Below, in pieces: positions 7,703 through 19,807 of a stretch of DNA of 64,000 nt (position 1 is its first letter; the number at the start of each line of letters is the position of its first letter). The DNA comes from Bacillus sp. sid0103. Lineage in GTDB: Bacteria; Bacillota; Bacilli; Bacillales_B; DSM-18226. The stretch is taken from positions 1 through 64,000 of the forward strand of contig NZ_JAHUWN010000010.1 in the NCBI RefSeq assembly GCF_019219025.1, in the 5' to 3' direction. Position numbers and translations under genes: made by a program. The notes under the pieces were generated by a model. That model searched no databases. It was not told where the DNA came from and worked only from the letters and a program-made list of their open reading frames with translations.

Positions 7703-8593
7703 TTATTTATTTTTATAAAAACGATCTCTTACTCTTTTCAACCGGGCGTGGTAATTTAGAATGTCTAGTCTAGCTTTTTCTGCTTCTGGTGCAATCGGTC
7801 TTAATTTTTCCAACTCCCAATAATCAACAATCACATCTAGAACTTGATCAAAATATTCCAATGGACCGTAGTTTGCCTCTTTTGCAATAATCGCCATACG
7901 ATCTTCAAAATCAGGCATTACTGTACCAGGCATTTGAAAGTTCTTAATGACATGTCCTAAATGATAACAGTAATTAGGTTCCAATTGGAGATGAAATTTA
8001 ATCACATCTCGATAAAAGGCATAATGCAACGTTTCATCCTTTGCAAGACGGCGAAGCAGACTAGCTAAATCCTTATCATGCGAACCAGCTGTTTTCGCAA
8101 CATTATTATAAAAAACCATGGTTGCCAGTTCTTGTAACGAGGTATAAACCATAGTTTCAAAAGGCGTGTGATAATCAGGATTCCAGCCATTCTCAACCGT
8201 TTGTTTGTGTAATTGGTGGAGTCGCTTCGGATCTACATTGCGTGTAATTAATAAATACGTTTCAATCAGGTTTGAATGCTGATCTTCTTCTGCAGTCCAA
8301 GTATGGACAAAATCTTTAATAACCGTTAAAGAACCCTTAAACGTTTGATCGAGATGGGAGGTAAACCAAGGCAAGTTCACTTCGGTTAGAAGAGCCGTTT
8401 CAACCGCAGTAATAATCGATGCAGGCAGTGTGACCTGGCTTTCATCCCAGGGAACGCGTCGAAAATCCATTGCCTTATCCCATGGTAAGAAATCATGATA
8501 ACCCCAATCTATTTTTCCAGACCGCTTTTTATGTTGTTCATATAAATCTATAAGTTTAGGCTCCAATCTAAAGTCCAAATCATTTGTTAACAT
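7703..8593 (-). CDS. soluble acyl-ACP desaturase (diiron, FA_desaturase_2 family)
   Basis: Predicted delta-type desaturase acting on acyl carrier protein thioesters to give unsaturated fatty acids. Two helical-bundle diiron motifs are clear: EEDQH (about 102-106) and DETLH (about 186-190). Additional Glu ligands are present in the first (ALLTEVNLP) and third (SLQELATM) helices, the ferritin-like arrangement of plant and actinobacterial acyl-ACP desaturases. The length of 296 fits. The ATG at 8593 follows GGGGG at 6 nt and is preferred over the TTG one codon earlier. It is a monocistronic gene with its own terminator. No ferredoxin partner is nearby. Bacilli more usually use membrane Des-type desaturases, so this soluble type is notable. 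Confidence 0.88.
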   Translation of the reverse strand: MLTNDLDFRLEPKLIDLYEQHKKRSGKIDWGYHDFLPWDKAMDFRRVPWDESQVTLPASIITAVETALLTEVNLPWFTSHLDQTFKGSLTVIKDFVHTWTAEEDQHSNLIETYLLITRNVDPKRLHQLHKQTVENGWNPDYHTPFETMVYTSLQELATMVFYNNVAKTAGSHDKDLASLLRRLAKDETLHYAFYRDVIKFHLQLEPNYCYHLGHVIKNFQMPGTVMPDFEDRMAIIAKEANYGPLEYFDQVLDVIVDYWELEKLRPIAPEAEKARLDILNYHARLKRVRDRFYKNK

Positions 8594-8747
8594 CAAAATC
8601 CCCCGTTGTTGTAAATATTCGTTAGTTTACCGTACAAACACTTTTAAAAGGTGAGAATGGTCCCTTTTATACCCGTTTAAATATTCTTGAATTACCAATG
8701 TTAGGCAATTGAAGTTATATCTGGTATTAGTACCTATTATTAATTTA

Positions 8748-8756
8748 ATTATAGCA
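8748..8756 (-). promoter_or_regulatory. extended -10 promoter for the desaturase gene
   Basis: On the minus strand TGCTATAAT, an extended -10 of the TGnTATAAT type, lies about 155 nt upstream of the start codon. No good -35 at the right distance is seen, as is common for extended -10 promoters. Confidence 0.45.
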
Positions 8757-8783
8757 TAACTATTCTGAATCTTACCAACAAAT

Positions 8784-8828
8784 AAAAAAAGTGAAATAGA
8801 AGGGACATTCCTTCCATTTCACCTTTTT
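8784..8828 (-). terminator. rho-independent terminator of the binding-protein gene
   Basis: On the minus strand GGTGAAATGGAAGG pairs with CCTTCTATTTCAC with one mismatch, and a T7 run follows. It is 6 nt after the stop codon of the downstream binding-protein gene. The plus strand also carries T6, so it may work both ways. Confidence 0.8.
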
Positions 8829-8834
8829 TGATTT

Positions 8835-10010
8835 TTACGGATTCACTTTCGTGTTAAATACTTGTTTACCATCTTTATATTCTAAAACAGTAGCTGATTT
8901 AATAGGATTGTGGTCTTTATCAATAGTAATCGTACCTGTAATTCTAGATAAATCTTTTGTTTTCTCTAAAGCATCTTTAATTTTTGCCGTATCTGTTCCA
9001 CCAGCACGCTCGATTGCATCCGCTAATAGATAGACCGTATCATAACCAAGTGCATTAAACGCATTAGGAGATTCTCCATTGAACTTTTCTTTATAAGTCG
9101 TTACAAACTTTTGAATATTTTTATCTGGATCTTCAGATGTGTAATGGTTCGTGATAAATGTATTGTTTAATGCGTCAGCGCCAGCTAACTCTACTAACTT
9201 CGGTGAATCCCAGCCATCTGCACCCATTAACGGAACAGTGATTCCTAATTCACGAGCTTGTTTTACAATTAAACCAACTTCTTCATAGTATCCAGGAATG
9301 AAAATGAATGCTGGATTTTTAGCTTTAATACGAGTTAAGGTAGCACGGAAGTCCGTATCTTTCGCAACATAAGCTTCTTCAGCTACAACTTTGCCGCCTG
9401 CCTTTTCGTAAGTCTCTTTAAATGAGGCTGCTAAACCCTTGGCATAATCGCTGGCACTATCTGCAAAAATAGCTGCATTGTTTAATTTTAATTCCTTCGC
9501 AGCAAAATTCGCGGCCACAATTCCTTGGAATGGGTCAATAAAAGATGTACGGAAAACGTACTCGTTTAATTTACCATTATCCCCTACTGTTACGTTCGGG
9601 CTTGTCCCTGATGGAGTTAATAGGATTGTTTTTGTATCATTGGCAATTTGCGCTTGTGCCACGGTGTTACCGCTAGTAGCCGCACCAATAATCGCTGTTA
9701 CTTTGTCTTGACTTGTTAACTTGATGGCTCCGTTCGTCGCTTCGGCAGCTTCTGACTTGTTATCTACTTTAACAAGCTCTAGCTTTTTGCCTTTGACTCC
9801 ACCCTTTTTGTTAATCTCATCGACTGCAATATCAATACCGTTTTCAAGCGACTCCCCATAAGAAGCAACTCCACCGGATAGCTCTAGGTTTACACCAACC
9901 TTAATAGTTTTACTTTCACTGCCTGAACTTTCTTTAGCTCCTGAACAACCTGCAAGCACTCCCGCCAATAAGGTGGAGGCCATAAACATTTTTGCCCAAT
10001 TCTTCTTCAT
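8835..10010 (-). CDS. ABC transporter substrate-binding lipoprotein, branched-chain amino acid (LivJ/LivK) type
   Basis: Extracellular ligand-binding lipoprotein of 391 residues. The signal peptide carries the lipobox LAGC at 19-22, followed by a type I periplasmic-binding fold (Peripla_BP_6) recognisable from VGVNLELSGGVASYGES, GAATSGNTVAQAQIAND and the C-terminal NAFNALGYDTVYLLADAIERAGG. Such proteins capture Leu/Ile/Val or related amides for a Liv-type ABC importer. No permease or ATPase genes are adjacent, so it is an orphan that must share a transporter encoded elsewhere, or have a different role. A cre-like site lies about 200 nt upstream. Confidence 0.92.
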   Translation of the reverse strand: MKKNWAKMFMASTLLAGVLAGCSGAKESSGSESKTIKVGVNLELSGGVASYGESLENGIDIAVDEINKKGGVKGKKLELVKVDNKSEAAEATNGAIKLTSQDKVTAIIGAATSGNTVAQAQIANDTKTILLTPSGTSPNVTVGDNGKLNEYVFRTSFIDPFQGIVAANFAAKELKLNNAAIFADSASDYAKGLAASFKETYEKAGGKVVAEEAYVAKDTDFRATLTRIKAKNPAFIFIPGYYEEVGLIVKQARELGITVPLMGADGWDSPKLVELAGADALNNTFITNHYTSEDPDKNIQKFVTTYKEKFNGESPNAFNALGYDTVYLLADAIERAGGTDTAKIKDALEKTKDLSRITGTITIDKDHNPIKSATVLEYKDGKQVFNTKVNP

Positions 10011-10207
10011 AACTTAGGACCTCTTTCTTTTTTTCTTATTTTTCTGACAAATCAAATCGTAGATTGTTAGATTATCTTACACAAAATAACGATATGAATG
10101 CCCATGTGATTTAATAATTATTATTGTAGAACAATTACTCTCATTCGTCTAGTATATTATTCTATTTATTTAAATATTTCTGAAACTTGCAATTTATCAG
10201 TTTTTTA

Positions 10208-10221
10208 TGATAACGCTTCCA
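10208..10221. promoter_or_regulatory. cre-like site upstream of the binding-protein gene
   Basis: TGATAACGCTTCCA matches the CcpA consensus TGWNANCGNTNWCA at 13 of 14 positions. It lies about 200 nt upstream of the binding-protein start; whether it overlaps a promoter cannot be decided. The rest of 10011-10508 shows no convincing gene. Confidence 0.45.
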
Positions 10222-10508
10222 ATACTGACCTTATCAAATAGTTATTTAAATTCTCTTTAATAATTTTGTAGGAATTATACTAAAAAAAAGGAAAGGAACG
10301 ACCTTCTATCATTTCCATATAAAAACAATTAGGTAGTAAAAAATTATCTACCTTTAAAAAATGATCGATTTCGCACCCGAAGCTAAAACTTGTTGATATA
10401 TATATTTTTGAAAATTACAAATACTTAACACGCTTTTAACATTAAGTTAAGAAACTATCACCGATTTCTTTATACAATTAAGTAAGCAATATTAATAGGA
10501 GGGATTGG

Positions 10509-10745
10509 ATGAAGTTTTCCGTTACGGGAGCAGGAATTGATGGACTTGTTGCTAGTACTTGTTTAGCTGAACTAGGGCACATGGTTACAGGTATTGTTAT
10601 ACATACAAAGGGAATGATCGAAAACGATTTGATTCTTTGTACAAAAACAACGGTTCCAGTCGGCACGAGCCATCTTATCCAACAAAATATCGCGCGAAGA
10701 AAACCTCCTAACCAAAAAGCAAGGATGGTCAATAGTTTGACCTGA
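10509..10745 (+). pseudogene. ugd: internally deleted UDP-glucose 6-dehydrogenase remnant
   Basis: A 78-codon reading frame with a good GGAGGGA ribosome binding site. Residues 1-27 (MKFSVTGAGIDGLVASTCLAELGHMVT) match the Rossmann N-terminus of UDP-glucose/GDP-mannose dehydrogenases. The next part jumps directly to a LILCTKTTVPVGTSHLI segment that in intact enzymes (over 400 residues) lies roughly 90 residues further on. The glycine motif GAGIDGL is itself altered from GxGYVGL. The catalytic Cys domain is absent. It is best read as a deletion remnant whose start signals survive. It precedes PAP2 and GT4 genes that are plausible former operon partners. Confidence 0.75.
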
Positions 10746-10799
10746 CATCGACCAAATGCAGGGTTGAAAATGATTAATTGATAAAGGGGAAAGGCCATT

Positions 10800-11327
10800 A
10801 TGAGAATGTTACAGTTGTTTTATGGGTTCGAATGCCGTTTATTTCAGCAAGTTAATCGTCATTTTGATAAAAAGGTATTAAATCTTTTTTTTCGCACGGT
10901 CACGCACTTTGGTGGAGCGAGATTTACGATCGCCGCTACTTTACTTCTCATCATGTTTTCGCCACGGGAAACTAGATTGGTTGCGATTGCAAGTGCACTT
11001 GCGTTATCTGCAAGTCACATTCCCGTACATTTTGTAAAGTTGCTGTTCCCCCGAAAAAGACCCTATTTAATCATTGAAAAAACAAAGTTTCCTGCAAATC
11101 CATTACAAGATCATTCGTTTCCATCAGGACATACCACAGCGATATTTTCAGTTATGATGCCATTTATCCTATTCATCCCTCAACTTTCCTTTGTCCTGAT
11201 CCCTTTAGGACTTTGTGTAGGCATATCAAGAATTTACTTAGGCCTTCACTATCCTTCCGATGTGATTGTTGGGGGGCTACTCGGATCACTTACCGGGAGC
11301 CTTTGCTTCTATTTATTGTGGTTATGA
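10800..11327 (+). CDS. PAP2-family phosphatase (undecaprenyl-diphosphatase-like)
   Basis: An integral membrane lipid phosphatase of 175 residues. The three PAP2 signature motifs are present: KLLFPRKRP (about 80-88), PSGH (about 107-110) and SRIYLGLHYPSDV (about 141-153), with catalytic His in the last two. Hydrophobic segments lie between them. Family members dephosphorylate undecaprenyl pyrophosphate or phosphatidate on the outer face of the membrane. The start ATG follows GGGGAAAGG. It is probably co-transcribed with the glycosyltransferase 22 nt downstream. Confidence 0.9.
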   Translation: MRMLQLFYGFECRLFQQVNRHFDKKVLNLFFRTVTHFGGARFTIAATLLLIMFSPRETRLVAIASALALSASHIPVHFVKLLFPRKRPYLIIEKTKFPANPLQDHSFPSGHTTAIFSVMMPFILFIPQLSFVLIPLGLCVGISRIYLGLHYPSDVIVGGLLGSLTGSLCFYLLWL

Positions 11328-11349
11328 GGAATAGATTAGGAGGGATTTT

Positions 11350-12495
11350 ATGAAAATTGCCATTTTCACAGATACCTTTTATCCAGACATCAACGGGGTT
11401 GCCAGGACGCTTAAACGATTAACTAATTATTTGGAGGATCAGGAGATCGCTTTTAAGATCTTTGCACCCGATTCTTATTCCAATGAATATCATTCTACCA
11501 ATATACATCATTTTAAAAGTTGTTCCTTTTTCTTATACCCTGAATGCCGCTTAGCTTTTCCAAACCTACTTCATCTTAAGTCGGAATTAATAGCATTTTC
11601 TCCAGATTTAATTCATGTGGCAACCCCTTTCAACATCGGCCTATGTGGTGTCTTTTTTGCCAAAAAATTAAACATCCCCCTTGTCGGTTCCTATCACACC
11701 AATTTTGATCATTATTTACACTATTATCACCTTCATTTTCTTTCGAAAATCCATTGGAAATACATGCACTGGTTCTATCAAACCTGTAGAAAACTCTTCG
11801 TTCCCTCCACAGATACGTTCCTACAATTAAAACACCATGGATTCTCAAACTTAGAAATTTGGCCAAGAGGCGTAGATTGCCAACTTTATCACCCTTATTA
11901 TGATAAAAATGCTGTCCGGAACTTTTACTCTACAGAGGGAAAATACCTGCTTATATATGTAGGCAGATTAGCACCTGAGAAAGATATCAAAACACTTTTA
12001 GAAGTTGCAAAATCAATCCCAGCTGAGTTAAATGAAAAAATACATTGGTTAATAGTTGGTGATGGCCCATTAAGTGAGCAAATACAGGCAAATGCTCCCG
12101 TGAATATGACCTTTACTGGATTCTTAAATGGTAACAGCTTGGCCGAAGTCTATTCAGCATCTGATCTATTTGTTTTCCCCTCTCCTACGGAGACCTTTGG
12201 AAATGTTGTCCTTGAGTCCCTTGCAAGTGGAACCCCTGTCATCGGAGCAAAGGCTGGCGGTGTTAAGAATATCATTAAAGCAGGCGTAACGGGGTATTTA
12301 TGTAAACCTGGTAATGTACAGGAATTTAGAGATGCGATTATTCAGATTTTATCGAATGATGGACTACGAGAACAAATGGGAATCGCGGGAAGGGATTACG
12401 CATTAACACAGAGATGGGACCGGATATTTGAAGATCTTATTTGGCATTACACTAATGTAATCGAGGAACAAAACAGACTGGAATTTATCTCATGA
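11350..12495 (+). CDS. GT4-family glycosyltransferase
   Basis: Retaining glycosyltransferase of 381 residues with the GT-B fold. The N-terminus FTDTFYPDINGVARTLKRL is the acceptor-side glycine loop typical of the MgtA/alpha-mannosyltransferase-like group. The C-terminal half has YVGRLAPEKDIKTLLE, the nucleotide-sugar motif FVFPSPTETFGNVVLESLASGTPVIG (E-x7-E) and a final helix. Such enzymes add mannosyl, glucosyl or glucuronosyl units to glycolipids or cell-wall polymers. Neighbouring PAP2 and the ugd remnant suggest an envelope glycolipid or teichuronic-type pathway that may have lost its UDP-glucuronate supply (inference). The start follows GGAGGG. Confidence 0.9.
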   Translation: MKIAIFTDTFYPDINGVARTLKRLTNYLEDQEIAFKIFAPDSYSNEYHSTNIHHFKSCSFFLYPECRLAFPNLLHLKSELIAFSPDLIHVATPFNIGLCGVFFAKKLNIPLVGSYHTNFDHYLHYYHLHFLSKIHWKYMHWFYQTCRKLFVPSTDTFLQLKHHGFSNLEIWPRGVDCQLYHPYYDKNAVRNFYSTEGKYLLIYVGRLAPEKDIKTLLEVAKSIPAELNEKIHWLIVGDGPLSEQIQANAPVNMTFTGFLNGNSLAEVYSASDLFVFPSPTETFGNVVLESLASGTPVIGAKAGGVKNIIKAGVTGYLCKPGNVQEFRDAIIQILSNDGLREQMGIAGRDYALTQRWDRIFEDLIWHYTNVIEEQNRLEFIS

Positions 12496-12547
12496 GAATA
12501 TTCTGGTTCAAAGTTCTTCGGTGCTCTTTTAAAGTTAGTGGAGGAAT

Positions 12548-12591
12548 GCACTAAAGAAGGCATCCTTAAAGTGGGTGCCTTCTTTGAGTGC
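12548..12591 (+). terminator. hairpin downstream of the glycosyltransferase
   Basis: GCACTAAAGAAGGCATCC and GGGTGCCTTCTTTGAGTGC form a long stem with a short loop, 52 nt past the glycosyltransferase stop. No strong T-run follows on plus. It could serve both converging transcripts. Confidence 0.6.
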
Positions 12592-12607
12592 AACATTTTG
12601 TAACTAT

Positions 12608-12627
12608 CTAATCAATCGTTTGATTAG
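12608..12627. repeat. AATCAATCGTTTGATT palindrome (third copy of a motif near tcyP)
   Basis: CTAATCAA-TCGT-TTGATTAG. Its 16-bp centre differs at one position from the two AATCAAACGTTTGATT-type palindromes near 29935-30018. Here it lies between converging 3' ends, with a T-rich stretch on plus, so it may simply be a second terminator. Confidence 0.45.
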
Positions 12628-12662
12628 TTGTTCTTTATTCTTTTACGGACCCACCTTAACAC

Positions 12663-15743
<3,081 letters not shown>

Positions 15744-15802
15744 TTATTTCAATTCCGGAGGTAACCTAAAATATTTAAAGCTCTAGCTGTTTTATCTATT
15801 CT

Positions 15803-17500
15803 TCAACGCTTCTTCTCTGCAGCAAGAAATTGTCCAAGGATAAGGAATACACTTGAGGTCCAAGTAAATGCTGGGTCCCGAAGTCCAGTCCCAGTTAGTG
15901 CATCATAGTTTTCCGCCATACCTGATTTGGTTGCCATTGCACAGAATTTTTCTGCCACCTCGAGAGCTAAATCCATTTTGCCGGATGAAAGCAATCCATC
16001 GGCGAGCAGCATAGTGGTTGGTGCCCAAATTGGTCCTCGCCAATATCCATCTTCCCTGTAAAACGGACTATCCGGCATCTCGGTTGCCAGTCCATATTCT
16101 GTTAAAAATCCCTTTGTTGTTATATCTTCTACTAGCCTATTTAAGATTTCAGGCGGAAGCCTATTTCCGAGAATCAGAGGGACATATAAAACTAGACTGT
16201 TAGATTCAATGACTTCATGTGTACCTGACCGCTTTGCTACAAAGCGTTGTCCGTCCCAAAAATGATCAATTAGCCTATTTAACAATGCTTGAGACTCATC
16301 GATCCATTTTTTAGATTCATCATTTTTTCCGAGCTTAAAAGCTATATCCGACAGAACCTCCATTTGCAGCACTAGGAAAGAGGATAGGTCGGGACTTTCA
16401 ACTGGTGTCCCTTTGTGAAAAATTGTGCTATTATCCCAACCACTGTCATTTCCGTGATTGTATTGCGGAATCCCGTCATGGTCATTGTCCTGAAAAGTCA
16501 GCCACCATTTCGTCCATTTTGCAAGCGGCTGGTACACTTCTCGCAGTTTATCCTCTGTAACAAAATCATTTTGTTCCCACATGCACCTTAGTGTCCATCC
16601 ATGGATGGGCGGTTTGGTAAAATTCCATAACGCAGACCTGTTATTGACGAAGTCAGGCAGCATCCCGGATTCGTCCTGCAAATCAAAAAAGATCATAAAT
16701 TGGTCCCAAGCGAGGTCAGGGTTATTTTTTGCTAATGCTAAGGCATTAAAGCAGTGATCCCAGCTCCAAATATTTGTCATCCAGTTCTTCGACATATACA
16801 TCGCATGCCTAGTCAGCATTCCTTCAGGTGGAACAACGCAGGACCAAGTAATATAGGAGGCTTCTTCTTTACCTTTTGCATACATTTCCGGTATCTCAAG
16901 GGTATTTTCCAGCCATGACTCATATTCCTTCGCAACATTATTATGTCCTTCTGCAAAAGCTGAGTAGGAACGATCCGTGTAAATGGTCGTAAACTCCTCA
17001 AGCACACATTCCATTTCCCCCATGTCCGACTCCGGAAGAAAGTCGACAATAATTTTTTCACAACGTTGTTCAATGAAAGGTGCGTCCACTACGAGGCGTC
17101 CCTTTATCGAAGTAAGCATGTACCTCATTTCCTGACGGGAATGGTTAACTTCCCAACGATGCTCCTCCACAGGGACCGCATAATCATAAGCACCAGTAAT
17201 TCCAGTCAGCCTTACCCCTGTTCCATGACTTCTTATTTGTAAAACGCGGGCTTCTGTTATACATAATTCAGCAAACCCTTCTGCTCCTTCGAGCCGGAGC
17301 ATACTTGGAGTTAGGACTGCCTGATATGGCAGGGGGTTCCCATCATGAATAAGATCAATCCGGAATACTTCGCCAAACTCATTGTCTCCGTTTCGGATAT
17401 TGCGAAGGTAAAGTGGACTATCCCCTTCGTCATTGTGATTTGGTGAAATTGTCATAAAAGAACCATAGCGGCTGAAGGGGATTTTTTTTATATCAAACAT
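15803..17500 (-). CDS. (alpha/alpha)6-barrel glycoside hydrolase (amylo-alpha-1,6-glucosidase/GH63-like)
   Basis: Predicted cytoplasmic glycosidase of 565 residues. The N-terminal beta-rich part leads to an (alpha/alpha)6 barrel with the hallmarks of trehalase/GH63/MGH1-like enzymes: NIWSWDHCFNALAL, NHGNDSGWDNST, and YWRGPIWAPTTMLLADGL near the C-terminus. The acidic residues in the last two regions are probably catalytic. It acts on alpha-linked oligosaccharides in family relatives; the exact linkage is unknown. The ATG at 17500 is preferred, with GAGAG 8 nt upstream, over an in-frame GTG at 17509. It sits between the MFS transporter gene (15 nt upstream) and lacZ, so the operon handles mixed alpha/beta galactosides or glucosides (inference). 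Confidence 0.8.
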   Translation of the reverse strand: MFDIKKIPFSRYGSFMTISPNHNDEGDSPLYLRNIRNGDNEFGEVFRIDLIHDGNPLPYQAVLTPSMLRLEGAEGFAELCITEARVLQIRSHGTGVRLTGITGAYDYAVPVEEHRWEVNHSRQEMRYMLTSIKGRLVVDAPFIEQRCEKIIVDFLPESDMGEMECVLEEFTTIYTDRSYSAFAEGHNNVAKEYESWLENTLEIPEMYAKGKEEASYITWSCVVPPEGMLTRHAMYMSKNWMTNIWSWDHCFNALALAKNNPDLAWDQFMIFFDLQDESGMLPDFVNNRSALWNFTKPPIHGWTLRCMWEQNDFVTEDKLREVYQPLAKWTKWWLTFQDNDHDGIPQYNHGNDSGWDNSTIFHKGTPVESPDLSSFLVLQMEVLSDIAFKLGKNDESKKWIDESQALLNRLIDHFWDGQRFVAKRSGTHEVIESNSLVLYVPLILGNRLPPEILNRLVEDITTKGFLTEYGLATEMPDSPFYREDGYWRGPIWAPTTMLLADGLLSSGKMDLALEVAEKFCAMATKSGMAENYDALTGTGLRDPAFTWTSSVFLILGQFLAAEKKR

Positions 17501-17515
17501 TAGCTTCACTCTCTT

Positions 17516-18814
17516 TCAACATTCATTTGTTATACCGTCCTTGGTGTTCACCCGAAATTCTTGATCTGCTTTAAAGAACTTTGGTCTGATTACATAAATA
17601 AAATACGCATATCCGAGGAGGAGAAGCAGTCCTGACAAAATAAACGGAAGTGTATAGTTTTTTCCAGCTAGGATTGATCCGACTAAAAATGCAGCTAATG
17701 CGGATCCAATGCTTCGGAATACTGCTCTCATCCCGGCATACAAATCTCTTTCCTCATCCTTAAATGATGACATGGATAGACTGTCAACCAGATTGGTCAG
17801 AATGGTAAAAACCCCACCTCTAACTAATAACAGCGTAGAAAAGAAATAAGGGTGAATGTTAAAAAATAAAAGAAAACAAAGCAAGATATTCACCATATAA
17901 ATATAAAGAAAAGTCTTTTTCACCCCGAAGCGGTCAATCAGTGCTGGTGAAAAAACAGAACCAATAAACAGTGCCAGACCATTTAGAGCCAACAGCATCG
18001 ACACAGCTTCATTTGAGAAATCGAAACGAAACTTAATAAATAAATTCAAGTATGGCTGTAGACAGGATACGGCACCACCAGTAATCAGTGCGAAAACAGC
18101 AAAGAACAATAATTTTTTCTGTAAATCACTCGTATGCTTACCTTTAGTCTTAAGGATAGGCTTTCGTTCAGGACCTTTTATTTTCTGATCGTCTTTATCT
18201 TCAAGAGCAACTGCTTTCCTTCGCTTCTCACTCGGAAGCAGACCTCCCCTAGCAAAGGCTAATAATAGAAACAATATCGATGTAGCTAGTAATGTATTTT
18301 GGTAGCCACTCTCTGATAGCTCAATCCAATTCGGCAAGAAGCCGCCGATTAAGGTTCCCACTCCCGTAAAGGCAGTAAACACTGCGAATAAAAAGCTATA
18401 TGCTTGGGTTTCTTCCCTTTTCGATCGGCTATAATGGAACAACAACTGTATTTCCGTCGTTTCCACAAGCGTTAGGCCAATCGAAACCACAAATTGAGCC
18501 AAAAAAAAGAATGCAAAGCCTTCTGCAAAAGCAAAAATGCTGCATCCAATGGCAATGCTAGTAATCCCTGTTACCAGCAGCTTTTTCCGACCGGTTTTTT
18601 TAGCTAAGATACTTACAGGGATTGCAAAGATTCCCATTACTAAAATCCCCATCGATATGACGAGTCCAATTTGCCTTTCTGTCATACCCATTTCAATTAA
18701 ATGCAGATTCAAGATTAAGGTAAACATTCCAATGCTCAGCCCGTACAGAGATTCAGTGGCCAAAAACCGTTTCACACCAGATGGCAAAGTAAGAAATCTT
18801 AATGACTGTATCAT
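17516..18814 (-). CDS. MFS transporter
   Basis: About 432 residues with 12 predicted hydrophobic segments in two six-helix halves separated by a charged loop (KRRKAVALEDKDDQKIKG, about 195-230). The motif-A-like loop SILAKKTGRKKLLVTG follows helix 2. The substrate is not identifiable. Placed between ABC permease and glycosidase genes, it could import a product or export excess sugar (inference). The ATG at 18814 is taken as the start; a TTG four codons upstream abuts the AAAGG ribosome binding site. A hairpin between the ABC permease and this gene may lower its expression. Confidence 0.85.
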   Translation of the reverse strand: MIQSLRFLTLPSGVKRFLATESLYGLSIGMFTLILNLHLIEMGMTERQIGLVISMGILVMGIFAIPVSILAKKTGRKKLLVTGITSIAIGCSIFAFAEGFAFFFLAQFVVSIGLTLVETTEIQLLFHYSRSKREETQAYSFLFAVFTAFTGVGTLIGGFLPNWIELSESGYQNTLLATSILFLLLAFARGGLLPSEKRRKAVALEDKDDQKIKGPERKPILKTKGKHTSDLQKKLLFFAVFALITGGAVSCLQPYLNLFIKFRFDFSNEAVSMLLALNGLALFIGSVFSPALIDRFGVKKTFLYIYMVNILLCFLLFFNIHPYFFSTLLLVRGGVFTILTNLVDSLSMSSFKDEERDLYAGMRAVFRSIGSALAAFLVGSILAGKNYTLPFILSGLLLLLGYAYFIYVIRPKFFKADQEFRVNTKDGITNEC

Positions 18815-18876
18815 AGAGTGTTTCAACCTTTCATTTTTAAAAAATTTCGGAGGAATACACCCCCAGCAATAAAACT

Positions 18877-18912
18877 AACTAATCAGAAAAGGAGTTTCCC
18901 CTCTGATTAGTT
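18877..18912 (-). terminator. intra-operon hairpin (attenuating terminator)
   Basis: AACTAATCAGA (18877-18887) pairs with TCTGATTAGTT (18902-18912). On the minus strand a short T-containing stretch (AGTTTTAT) follows. It lies between the second ABC permease and the MFS gene, and may separate their expression levels. Confidence 0.55.
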
Positions 18913-18940
18913 CCTGTTTCGTAATCATAAAGATCACTTG

Positions 18941-19771
18941 TTATCCCTTTACTCCTGACTTAGAAACATCCTCTACAATGTAGCGCTGTGCAGCGAAGAA
19001 AAGAATAAGCGGCGGGATGCTGATTAGGAAGGTAATGGCCATGATTCCTTCCATATCTACGCCAAACATTCCTTTGAACTGCGCAAGCCCAAGTGTCAGG
19101 GTATATTTGCTCTGGTCATTCAAAAATACGAGCGGTCCTAGGTAGTCGTTCCAACAGTTCAACATGCTGAACACCCCAACTAGAATTAATACCGGCTTCA
19201 TGAGCGGCAAGTAAATTTTGTAAAAAATTTGAAAAGTGTTTGCACCATCTATTTTTGCTGCTTCATCTAACTCTTTTGGTATCCCCATGATAAATTGGCG
19301 CATCAAGAAGATATAAAATGGTGCACCGAACCAGGCAGGTACAATTAACGGTTTCAGTGTATTAATCCAGCCTAAGAAATTAAATTCCATATATAAAGGG
19401 ATCATTGTCACTTCCCACGGAATCATCATTGTGGCAAGAAGTACCATAAACAAGAAATCTCTTCCCTTAAAAGTAAACCTAGCAAACCCATAGGCGACCA
19501 GCGAAGAGGAAACAATTTGACCAAGTGTTGCCAAGATTGTCACCGTGAGTGAATTAGTTAGAAATTGTGTGAATGGCTGAGAAACCCACGCTTCCTTAAA
19601 ATTCTCAAAGTGCAGACTGGAAGGAATCCACTTTGGCGGGAACAGATAGAGTTCTTCTGGTGATTTTAACGAAGTCGTCACCATCCAAAATAAAGGCGCC
19701 AAAAATAACAGCGAGAAAAAGATTAAAAGACCGTATATTAAGGTTTTTTCAACCCTGTTTTTCATTTTCAT
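18941..19771 (-). CDS. carbohydrate ABC transporter permease (MalG/CUT1 type)
   Basis: 276 residues with six predicted membrane helices. The EAA loop near residues 170-190 (ELDEAAKIDGANTFQIFYKIYLPLMKP) docks to a MsmX-like ATPase. It is the second permease of a CUT1 sugar importer with the gene just upstream. No ATPase is encoded in the locus, which is usual in Bacillus where a shared MsmX-type ATPase energises several importers (known for the family). The start follows GAGGGG at 7 nt. Overall function: uptake of oligosaccharides processed by the downstream glycosidases. Confidence 0.94.
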   Translation of the reverse strand: MKMKNRVEKTLIYGLLIFFSLLFLAPLFWMVTTSLKSPEELYLFPPKWIPSSLHFENFKEAWVSQPFTQFLTNSLTVTILATLGQIVSSSLVAYGFARFTFKGRDFLFMVLLATMMIPWEVTMIPLYMEFNFLGWINTLKPLIVPAWFGAPFYIFLMRQFIMGIPKELDEAAKIDGANTFQIFYKIYLPLMKPVLILVGVFSMLNCWNDYLGPLVFLNDQSKYTLTLGLAQFKGMFGVDMEGIMAITFLISIPPLILFFAAQRYIVEDVSKSGVKG

Positions 19772-19807
19772 AGTAAAACCCCTCGTATCAATTGATTGGC
19801 TGCAATT

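Noticed and set aside
10282..10316. GGAAA...TTTCC with an A8/T8 run as a terminator
   Set aside because: The pairing is short and interrupted, and no minus-strand gene ends there.
10478..10798. 106-codon frame on minus opposite the ugd remnant
   Set aside because: It is antisense to the recognisable dehydrogenase segments and has no plausible start signals or family resemblance.
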